64,000 nt of DNA from positions 62,001-126,000 of the forward strand of contig JJOH01000007.1 in assembly GCA_000696115.1 (NCBI GenBank), written 5' to 3'. The position numbers and the translations under genes are program-made. This stretch comes from Streptomyces olindensis (lineage in GTDB: Bacteria > Actinomycetota > Actinomycetes > Streptomycetales > Streptomycetaceae). Shown here piece after piece: positions 16,622-22,923 of this stretch; position 1 is the stretch's first letter; every line of letters starts with the position of its first letter. The notes under the pieces are model-generated. The model made no database searches, was not told the DNA's origin, and was given only the letters and a program-made list of their open reading frames with translations.

Positions 16622-18667
16622 ATGAACGGGTATGCGACGTCGGAGCGCGACGCCGTCACGGCCGCACCCGGCGGGCTGCTGGACCTGCTGAAGGTCGCCG
16701 CCGTGGTCCTGGACGGGACCGGGCACATCGCCCTGTGGAGCCCCGAGATCGAGCAGCTGCTCGGCTACACCCCCGAGGAGGCCCTGCGGCAGCGCGCCGA
16801 CACGCTCCTCGTCTCACCCGAGAACCGCCCTCGTGGCAGGGAGCTGTTCGCCCAGGTCAGCTCCGGGGCCCGGTGGGCCGGTGTCTTCCCGCTGCGGCAC
16901 CGCGACGGCACGGAACGCGCCGTGGAGTTCCGCACGATGCGCCTCCTCGACAACGAGGGACAGCCCCATCTGCTGGGACTCGCCACGGACGCCACGACCG
17001 TACGGAACGTGGAGCGGGACCTCGCCCTCTCGCACAGCCTGGTCAACCAGACCCCGCTCGGCATCGCCGTCTTCGACAACGACCTGCGCTGGGTCGGGGT
17101 GAACCCCGCCCTGGAGCGCATGAACGGCGTCCCCGAGGAGGCCGTGCTGGGCCGCCGGGTCGGCGAGGTGCTGCCGGACCTGGACGTGGCGGCCATCGAG
17201 GCGCGGATGCGGCACGTCCTGGAGACCGGCAGGCCCCTGCTCGACCAGCAGACCATCGGCCGTACGGCGGCGGACGCCCAGGACCGCGCCTACTCCGAGT
17301 CGTACCACCGCATCGAGGACACCGACGGGCGGGTGCTGGGCCTGGCGATGGCCGTGCTGGACGTCACCGAGCGCCAGCAGGCCTCGGCCGAGGTCGCGCA
17401 GGCCCGCCAGCACCTGTCGGTGATCGCCGACGCCGGGGTGCGGATCGGCACCACCCTCGACCTCCGGCAGACCGCCCGGGAACTGGCCGAGGTGGTCGTG
17501 CCGCAGCTGGCCGACCTGGCGGCGGTGGACGTCCTGGAGTCGGTCGTGGCCCACGGCACCATCGCGCCCGTGTCGGGCGGCGCCCCCGCCGAGTTCCGGG
17601 CGCTGGCCGTCGCGGCCGGCTATCCCACCGACGCCATCCACGCCGCCGATCCGGTCGGCGAGCTGGCCACGTACGGGGCGTCGCGGGTCATCACGCAGTG
17701 CGTCCGCCGGGCCCGCCCGGTGCTCGTCGAGCGCGTGGATTCGAAGATGCTGCGGCGCCTCGCCCGGGACGCGCGGGCCGCCCAGGCCCTGCACGAGGCC
17801 GGGGCCCACTCCTACCTGGCGCTGCCGCTGATGGCCCGGGGCAAGGTGCTCGGCACGCTCTCGCTGTACCGCACGGTCAACGAGCGCCCCTTCGACGACC
17901 GGGACCAGTTGCTCGCCTCGGAACTCGCCGCCCGCGCCGCGATCTGCATAGACAACGCCCGCCTCTACGGCCGGGAGCGCGGCACCGCCCTGACCCTCCA
18001 GCGCAGCCTGCTCCCGAGCACCCCCGCCCAACGGGAGGGCCTCGACATCGCCGCCCGCTACCGCCCGGCCCTCAGCGAGGTCGGCGGCGACTGGTACGAC
18101 GTGCTGCCGCTGGGGCCGGGGCGCACCGGGCTCGTCGTCGGGGACGTGATGGGCAAGGGCGTCCAGGCCGCCGCGATCATGGGGCAGTTGAGCACGGCGA
18201 CGCGGGCGCTGGCCCGGCTGGACCTGCCGCCCGCCGAACTGCTGCGGCACCTCGACGACATCGCGGGCTCGCTCGGCGACGCCATCGCCACGTGCGTGTA
18301 CGCCGTGTGCGACCTGGAGCGCGGCACCTGTGCCCTGTCCAGCGCGGGCCATCTGCCGCCCGTGCTCGCCGGGGCGGACGGCGGCGCGGAACTCGTCGAC
18401 GTGCCGGGCGGCGTGCCGCTCGGGGTCGGGGGTGTCGCGTTCGGCACGGTGGAAGTGGAGTTCACGCCGGGCTCGCTGCTCGCCCTGTACACCGACGGGC
18501 TGGTCGAGACCCGCGGGGAGCCGATCGACACCGGGCTGGGCACGCTGACCCGCCTTCTGACGACGGCGGGCCCCAGTCTGCAGCGCACCAGCGACAGTCT
18601 CCTCGGCGCGCTGAGCCCGGAGCCCGACGACGATGTGGCCCTGCTGTTGGTGCGTGCGCGGGCCTAG
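16622..18667 (+). CDS. PAS-PAS-GAF-SpoIIE (PP2C) protein phosphatase
   Basis: A 681-residue soluble regulator. Order: PAS (about 20-130, starting VAAVVLDGTGHIALWSPE), a second PAS (about 135-260, LGIAVFDNDLRWVGVNPALE), GAF (about 275-430) and a SpoIIE/PP2C serine phosphatase (about 440-675) with metal-binding GDWYD, VGDVMGKG and YTDGLVE. Such proteins dephosphorylate anti-sigma-factor antagonists in the partner-switching networks abundant in Streptomyces. No kinase HATPase domain is attached. GGGGAG lies before ATG 16622. The gene is single; its antagonist partner is not in the window. The sensed signal (PAS/GAF ligand) is unknown. Confidence 0.92.
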   Translation: MNGYATSERDAVTAAPGGLLDLLKVAAVVLDGTGHIALWSPEIEQLLGYTPEEALRQRADTLLVSPENRPRGRELFAQVSSGARWAGVFPLRHRDGTERAVEFRTMRLLDNEGQPHLLGLATDATTVRNVERDLALSHSLVNQTPLGIAVFDNDLRWVGVNPALERMNGVPEEAVLGRRVGEVLPDLDVAAIEARMRHVLETGRPLLDQQTIGRTAADAQDRAYSESYHRIEDTDGRVLGLAMAVLDVTERQQASAEVAQARQHLSVIADAGVRIGTTLDLRQTARELAEVVVPQLADLAAVDVLESVVAHGTIAPVSGGAPAEFRALAVAAGYPTDAIHAADPVGELATYGASRVITQCVRRARPVLVERVDSKMLRRLARDARAAQALHEAGAHSYLALPLMARGKVLGTLSLYRTVNERPFDDRDQLLASELAARAAICIDNARLYGRERGTALTLQRSLLPSTPAQREGLDIAARYRPALSEVGGDWYDVLPLGPGRTGLVVGDVMGKGVQAAAIMGQLSTATRALARLDLPPAELLRHLDDIAGSLGDAIATCVYAVCDLERGTCALSSAGHLPPVLAGADGGAELVDVPGGVPLGVGGVAFGTVEVEFTPGSLLALYTDGLVETRGEPIDTGLGTLTRLLTTAGPSLQRTSDSLLGALSPEPDDDVALLLVRARA

Positions 18668-18712
18668 GGGGTGTCCGCAAAGTCCCGCCTGCCCCGCGAC
18701 GCCCGGCACGCC

Positions 18713-18832
18713 CTAGGTGTATTGACCCGCAGGGTTGTTGACGCGGGTGATCGGTGGCTGGCCGCCGAGGGCGGTGTGGCAGCGGTGGTGGTTGTAGGTG
18801 TGCAGGAAGTCTGCCAGGGCTGCGCTGCGTTC
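18713..18832 (-). mobile_element. 3' remnant of an IS481-type transposase gene
   Basis: Read on the minus strand, 18830-18832 downward encodes ERSAALADFLHTYNHHRC followed by HTALGGQPPITRVNNPAGQY and a stop at 18713. This matches the C-terminal end typical of IS481-family DDE transposases as I know them. Only about 40 codons remain; the catalytic core and the other end are gone. It abuts the truncated SHOCT-type gene, so an insertion followed by deletion probably removed that gene's 3' half. Confidence 0.72.
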
Positions 18833-18991
18833 AGCCGGCCTTCCCCCAGCCGCTCATCGAGTCGTCCCGGAAGATGTCGAGGACGATCCGGAAGAGCAGG
18901 ACGAACCACATGATCCACAGGAAGAGGACCAGCATCGTCCAGAAGGCGCTCAGCAGCGGAAGTCGTACGCCAGATGGGTCTGCGCACTCAT
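18831..18991 (-). pseudogene. Truncated and frameshifted SHOCT-type membrane protein gene
   Basis: GGAGGAG and ATG 18991 begin MSAQTHLAYDF. One base appears missing, and the next frame continues LLSAFWTMLVLFLWIMWFVL, then FRIVLDIFRDDSMSGWGKAG. That order (short tail, one transmembrane helix, IFRDDS, SGWGKA) is the N-terminal half of a Streptomyces SHOCT/PLDc_N-like membrane protein family as I recall it. The remaining C-terminal half with the SHOCT helix is replaced by the IS481 remnant. Without the inserted base, translation stops after 13 codons. Non-functional as read. Confidence 0.65.
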
Positions 18992-19068
18992 GTCACTCCT
19001 CCGTCCCGGGCGTGGGCCCGGCAGCCGCTCCGTGCTGTTACAGCGTGCTCGCGGCCGACGGGGGCCGC

Positions 19069-19087
19069 CTCACCCGGGGCGGGTGAG
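19069..19087. promoter_or_regulatory. Palindrome copy 1 (CTCACCC-N5-GGGTGAG)
   Basis: Perfect 7-bp arms around GGGGC. It lies 78 bp upstream of the SHOCT-type start at 18991. It is one of four related palindromes in this island. Confidence 0.6.
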
Positions 19088-19332
19088 CGTGGCGGTGGCG
19101 GCGAGCGTCTCCAGGATGATCAGGACGGCCAGGGCCACGCACACGACGAGCGCCACCGCGCCGACCGTGGGGTGGTTCCAGAGGACCAGGTTCAGGGCTG
19201 CCGCGCCGATGACGAGGCCCGTGGTCCAGGAGCGGTGTTCCGCGAGGGCCCGGCCGGCCGCCCCGGTGCGCAGTCCGGCGGCCGAGAGTCCCCGTCCGGC
19301 GGCGCCGGTGCCCCGCCCGGCGAGGTGGTCAT
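19070..19332 (-). pseudogene. Small membrane protein gene, probably frameshifted near its start
   Basis: A strong GGAGGAG site precedes ATG 19332, but that frame is low-complexity and ends early. From about codon 4 onward a different frame reads GGRALAEHRSWTTGLVIGAA, then LNLVLWNHPTVGAVALVVCV and LAVLIILETLAATATLTRPG to a TGA at 19070, with two clear hydrophobic helices. That frame has no start codon of its own. The length from ATG to stop is one base short of a multiple of three, so a single missing base near 19320 explains it, giving about 87 residues. Similar small two-helix proteins occur beside stress channels in Streptomyces. Function unknown. Confidence 0.5.
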
Positions 19333-19340
19333 CGCTTCTC

Positions 19341-19412
19341 CTCCTGTCCGATGTCCTGCCCGACGGCCTGTCCGACGGCCTGCGCGACGTCCTGCCCGAT
19401 GTCCTGTACGAC
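19341..19412. repeat. Six tandem 12-bp units
   Basis: Six head-to-tail 12-mers of the form (G/C)(T/G)CCTG(C/T)(C/G/A)CGA(C/T): from CTCCTGTCCGAT to GTCCTGTACGAC. On the minus strand they would encode repeats of (V/I)GQ(D/A), but that frame has no start codon between its upstream TGA and the ATG at 19332. It lies in the divergent gap before the potassium channel. Confidence 0.75.
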
Positions 19413-19456
19413 GGGAAACCCCGTGGCCGGCGTGGCGCGCGCCGCCGGTCACCGGG

Positions 19457-19473
19457 TCACCCTCGGCGGGTGA
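19457..19473. promoter_or_regulatory. Palindrome copy 2 (TCACCC-N5-GGGTGA)
   Basis: Perfect 6-bp arms (19457-19462, 19468-19473) around TCGGC, 84 bp upstream of the channel ATG and 124 bp from the divergent membrane gene start. Confidence 0.6.
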
Positions 19474-19557
19474 TCCGTCCGCGCCGCCGGGGCGGTGAGG
19501 TGGTAGACGCACCGCACCGGTTGCCCGGGTGCCGGGCACAGAGGCGAGAGACACGAG

Positions 19558-20160
19558 ATGAAGGATTCGGCGTTCGTCGGGACCGGCCCCGCCGGGTCCC
19601 GGCAGGGACAGGGGCCGCACCGGCGGCGTGCGTCGGTCGCGGCGCTCGTGCGGGCGCTCCTCATCGCGGCCGGGCTCGTCACCGTCTACTACGTGCTGCC
19701 CCTGGACGGACGCCTGGCGGGCGGTGCCGCGGCCGTGCTCGTCTGCGGACTGCTGCTGGTCGTGGTCGTCTTCTGGTGGGAGGTGCGGGCCATCGTGGAC
19801 TCGCCCTATCCGCGGCTGAAGGCCGTCGAGGCCCTGGCCGCGACGCTGGCGCTGTTCCTGCTGCTCTTCGCGGGCGCCTACTTCCTGCTGGAGCACTCCA
19901 CGCCGGGCTCGTTCAGCGAGCCGCTGACCAAGACGGACTCCCTGTACTTCACGCTCACCACGTTCACGACCGTCGGCTACGGGGACATCGCGGCCCGTTC
20001 CCAGACCGGACGAGTGCTGACGATGTTTCAGATGGCGGGCGGTCTGCTGCTGGTGGGCATCGCCGCGAAGATCCTCGCGGGCGCGGTGCAGGCGGGGCTG
20101 CGCCGGCAGGGCCGGGAGTCGGCGGACGACTTCCCGCGCGGCCGGAGGGCCGGACGATGA
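19558..20160 (+). CDS. Two-transmembrane-pore potassium channel with extra N-terminal helices
   Basis: A 200-residue membrane protein. Two hydrophobic helices (about 27-47 and 52-75) precede the pore module: helix at 93-112, pore loop with selectivity filter TVGYGD at 138-143, and last helix at about 150-172. The basic C-terminal tail (RRQGRE, PRGRRAGR) is cytoplasmic and lacks an RCK domain. It should conduct K+ passively. ATG 19558 begins after a GAGGCGAGAG-type site. Its TGA overlaps the ATG of the DUF2252 gene (ATGA), so the two are translationally coupled. Confidence 0.9.
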   Translation: MKDSAFVGTGPAGSRQGQGPHRRRASVAALVRALLIAAGLVTVYYVLPLDGRLAGGAAAVLVCGLLLVVVVFWWEVRAIVDSPYPRLKAVEALAATLALFLLLFAGAYFLLEHSTPGSFSEPLTKTDSLYFTLTTFTTVGYGDIAARSQTGRVLTMFQMAGGLLLVGIAAKILAGAVQAGLRRQGRESADDFPRGRRAGR

Positions 20161-21566
20161 CCGTACCGGGCCCCACGACCGGCTTCCTTTCACCCGCCGA
20201 GCGGGCCGCCGAGGGCCGCGCCGCGCGGCGCCGCTCACCGCGTTCGTCGCACGACCGGTTCGAGGCGGCGCCCGGACGGCTCGACCCGGTGGAGGTGGTG
20301 GAGCGCCAGTCGGCCACGCGCCTGCCGGAGTTGGTGCCGGTCCGCTACGGCCGCATGCTCGAATCCCCGTTCCGGTTCTACCGGGGCGCCGCGGCCATCA
20401 TGGCCGCGGACCTCGGTGCCGTCGCCGACACCGGGCTGCGGGTGCAGCTCTGCGGGGACGCCCATCTGCTGAACTTCCGGCTGCTGGCCTCGCCGGAGCG
20501 CCATCTGGTGTTCGACATCAACGACTTCGACGAGACCCTCGGCGGGCCCTTCGAGTGGGACGTCAAACGGCTCGCGGCCAGTTTCGCCATCGCGGGCCGT
20601 GCGAACGGCTTCGGGGCACCGGAGCAGGACAGCGCGGTGCGGACGTGCGTGGAGTCCTACCGGCGGCGGATGCGGGAGTTCGCGGGCATGCGCACCCTGG
20701 ACATCTGGTACGCGCAGGACGACGCCGACCGCCTGCGGGAACTGATGACCGCGTCGATGACCAAGCGGGCCAGGCGCCGCACCGCCGAGGCGACGGCGAA
20801 GGCCCGCACCCGCACCCACCTCCAGGCCTTCGCGAGTCTCACCGCGGTCACCGCCGAGGGCCGGCGGATCGCGGCGGACCCGCCGCTGGTCACCCCGCTG
20901 CGGGACCTGGTGGCCGGTTCCTCGACGCAGGAACAGGAGAGGGAACTGCGCTCCGTCCTGGAGGGATACGCCCGCACCCTGTCCTCCGAGCGCCGGCACC
21001 TGTTGCGCCGCTTCCGGCTGGTGGACGTCGCCCGCAAGGTCGTGGGCGTCGGCAGTGTCGGCACCCGCTGCTGGATCGCGCTCCTGCTCGGCCGGGACGA
21101 CGACGACCCGCTGCTGCTCCAGGCCAAGGAGGCGCAGGAGTCGGTCCTCTCCGCCCACACCGAGGGCATCCGCTACGACAACGAGGGCCGCCGCGTGGTG
21201 GCGGGACAGCGCCTCATGCAGACCACCAGCGACATCCTGCTGGGCTGGACCCACGCCGTGGGCCTCGACGGGCGCGAGCGGGACTTCTACGTACGGCAGC
21301 TGCGCGACTGGAAGGGCATCGCCCGGCCGGACACCATGGACCCGGCCCTGCTGCGGCTGTTCGCGCGGCTGTGCGGGGCGAGTCTGGCCCGGGCCCACGC
21401 CCGCTCGGGCGACCCGATCGCCATCGCCGCCTACCTGGGCGGCGGCGACCGCTTCGACCGCGCGCTCACCTCGTTCGCGCAGTCCTACGCCGACCGCAAC
21501 GAGCGGGACTTCAAGGCGCTCGGTGCCGCCGCCCGCTCCGGCCGGATCCGTACGGCGTCCCTGTGA
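20157..21566 (+). CDS. DUF2252 protein
   Basis: A 469-residue soluble protein of the DUF2252 family, which has a kinase-like (aminoglycoside phosphotransferase-like) fold; biochemical function is not established. Recognisable elements are PVRYGRMLESPFRFYRGAA near residue 60, QLCGDAHLLNF (GDAH, catalytic-loop-like), VFDINDFDETL (D-rich, metal-binding-like), FEWDVKRLAASF and the C-terminal GDPIAIAAYLGG. The ATG at 20157 overlaps the channel stop, giving a two-gene operon. The gene is convergent with the 65-residue ORF 24 bp downstream. Coupling to a K+ channel suggests an envelope or ion stress role, by inference. Confidence 0.88.
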   Translation: MTVPGPTTGFLSPAERAAEGRAARRRSPRSSHDRFEAAPGRLDPVEVVERQSATRLPELVPVRYGRMLESPFRFYRGAAAIMAADLGAVADTGLRVQLCGDAHLLNFRLLASPERHLVFDINDFDETLGGPFEWDVKRLAASFAIAGRANGFGAPEQDSAVRTCVESYRRRMREFAGMRTLDIWYAQDDADRLRELMTASMTKRARRRTAEATAKARTRTHLQAFASLTAVTAEGRRIAADPPLVTPLRDLVAGSSTQEQERELRSVLEGYARTLSSERRHLLRRFRLVDVARKVVGVGSVGTRCWIALLLGRDDDDPLLLQAKEAQESVLSAHTEGIRYDNEGRRVVAGQRLMQTTSDILLGWTHAVGLDGRERDFYVRQLRDWKGIARPDTMDPALLRLFARLCGASLARAHARSGDPIAIAAYLGGGDRFDRALTSFAQSYADRNERDFKALGAAARSGRIRTASL

Positions 21567-21589
21567 GCCCCCACCGCTCGGTGCTCAGG

Positions 21590-21787
21590 TCACTCGGGCA
21601 ACTGGCGCATCTCCACGACCCGCAGCCCCAGCGCCCGGAAGCGGCTCAGCAACCCGAACAGGTGGGCCTCGTCGATGACGCGGCCGAACAGCACGGTCTG
21701 CCCGGCCATCAGGACGTGGTCCAGCTCCGGGAAGACCTTGGCCAGCGTCTCCGACATCTGTCCGTCGACGCGGATCTCGTAGCGCAT
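21590..21787 (-). CDS. Small conserved-looking protein, unknown function
   Basis: A 65-residue acidic-to-neutral protein beginning MRYEIRVDGQMSE and ending VVEMRQLPE. The alternating beta/alpha pattern (MRYEIRV, ETLAKVFPE, TVLFGRVID, HLFGLLSRFRALGLRVVEM) looks like a small ferredoxin-like fold. ATG 21787 has GGGGGAG 6 bases upstream, a strong site. There is no signal or membrane segment. It lies 80 bp downstream of one of the island palindromes and convergent with the DUF2252 gene. I do not recognise a named family. Confidence 0.75.
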   Translation of the reverse strand: MRYEIRVDGQMSETLAKVFPELDHVLMAGQTVLFGRVIDEAHLFGLLSRFRALGLRVVEMRQLPE

Positions 21788-21866
21788 GTGCTGCTCCCCC
21801 CGGCGGTGTGGGTGTGCGGTGCGCGCCCTTCTCCTGCCAGGGTCCGCCCCGGTGGGCCGGGCCGTC

Positions 21867-21885
21867 CTCACCCGGGGCAGGTGAG
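21867..21885. promoter_or_regulatory. Palindrome copy 3 (CTCACCC-N5-AGGTGAG)
   Basis: Differs from copy 1 at a single base over 19 bp. It is 80 bp upstream of ATG 21787 and just after the stop of the membrane protein gene. Confidence 0.6.
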
Positions 21886-21923
21886 CCGCTGCCTGCGGCA
21901 CGGGCGGCGGCACGGGCGGCGGT

Positions 21924-22442
21924 TCACTCCTTCAGGACGATCTTGAGCAGGATGATCAGCAGCCCGAGCAGCAGGTTGACGGCGGCGGAGAGCGCCATCT
22001 GCCGCCGGGAGGCGCCGGCTCGCACGGCCGCGGCCAGTGACCAGCCCACCTGCCCGGCCACGGCGACGGCGAGCGCGAGCCACAGGGTGCCCGGCACACC
22101 CAGGCCCAGCAGCGGGCTCACGGCCACCGCGACGGCGGGCGGGACGGCGGCCTTGAGGATGGGCCACTCGTCGCGGCAGACGTGCAGCACCGTCCGGCGG
22201 TCGACGCTCTGCTGCGCCAGGCGCGCCCCGAACAGCTGGGCGTGCACGTGCGCCATCCAGAACACGACGCCGGTCAGCAGGAGCAGCAGCACCAGCTCCA
22301 GGCGGGGCAGCTCCCCCAGGTGATCGGCTCCGACCACGACGGAGGCGGCGAGCATGGAGCCGTAGACGCCGCCGGTGTTGTCGGCGTGGGCCCGGCGTTC
22401 CGCGCCGCGGGGACGGCGCGCGGTGCGGCGTGCGATGGTCAT
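21924..22442 (-). CDS. Integral membrane protein, unknown function
   Basis: A 172-residue protein with a basic N-terminus (MTIARRTARRPRGAERR) and four or five hydrophobic segments (about 28-40, 47-66, 99-117, 119-143, 152-170). The third quarter holds HVCRDEWPILKAA, a polar segment between helices. No transporter or enzyme motif is visible. ATG 22442 lies 4 bp after the stop of the MFS pseudogene on the same strand, so it was probably the second gene of an operon with it. Its own ribosome site would lie inside the pseudogene end. Confidence 0.72.
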   Translation of the reverse strand: MTIARRTARRPRGAERRAHADNTGGVYGSMLAASVVVGADHLGELPRLELVLLLLLTGVVFWMAHVHAQLFGARLAQQSVDRRTVLHVCRDEWPILKAAVPPAVAVAVSPLLGLGVPGTLWLALAVAVAGQVGWSLAAAVRAGASRRQMALSAAVNLLLGLLIILLKIVLKE

Positions 22443-22446
22443 GACG

Positions 22447-22867
22447 TCACTTCCCCGGCTCCGGGGCCCCGGTCGGGACCTCGGCGTTCGGCTGCCGTGT
22501 ACGGGGCGTCCGGCCGCCCGGCAGGTGCGGGGTGGCCAGGAAGCCGACGAGGGTGATCCCGCCGGTGGCGAGGACGGCCGCCTTCAGTCCGTCGAGCTGG
22601 GCCGCGGCGTAGGAGTCCGTGACGGCTTCCACCTCGGCCGGGGGCAGCCCGGCCGCCCAGGATGTCCCCGTACCGGCCGCCGATCATCATGAAGGCCGCC
22701 ATGACCAGCGCGTACAGGGTGATGACGGCCTGGATGGCGGTGACCTCGGTGTCGAAGTCGTCGACCAGCCGGCTGATGGACACGTTCATCATGGAGGTGT
22801 CCAGCACCATCAGGAACTGGGCGGTACCGAGGACGAGCAGGGCGCGCCAGTGGCTCACGCAGTCCAT
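22447..22867 (-). pseudogene. MFS drug transporter (DHA2-like) with large internal deletion
   Basis: ATG 22867 begins MDCVSHWRALLVLGTAQFLM and continues through VLDTSMMNVSISRLVDDF to FMMIGGRYGDILGG, the first two helices and motif A region of a 14-helix MFS exporter. At about 22648-22656 the sequence jumps, in a different frame, to GLPPAEVEAVTDSYAAAQLD and a last helix ending at a stop at 22447, which is a typical transporter C-terminus. About 140 codons remain of the expected 450 or more. The junction is out of frame, so no functional transporter can be made. The deletion probably arose between short GC-rich repeats. Confidence 0.8.
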
Positions 22868-22893
22868 GACAGCGGTGGTGTCCGGGACGTGCC

Positions 22894-22910
22894 TCACCCC
22901 TCGCGGGGGA
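22894..22910. promoter_or_regulatory. Palindrome copy 4 (TCACCC-N5-GGGGGA), one mismatch
   Basis: TCACCC, CTCGC, GGGGGA; one base off the GGGTGA arm. It lies 27 bp upstream of the MFS pseudogene start. Confidence 0.45.
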
Positions 22911-22923
22911 ACCCCTCCCGGGC

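Noticed and set aside
18668..18712. Terminal inverted repeat of the IS481 remnant
   Set aside because: The sequence GGGGGTGTCCGCAAAGTCCC has no visible partner end nearby, so it cannot be called an inverted repeat.
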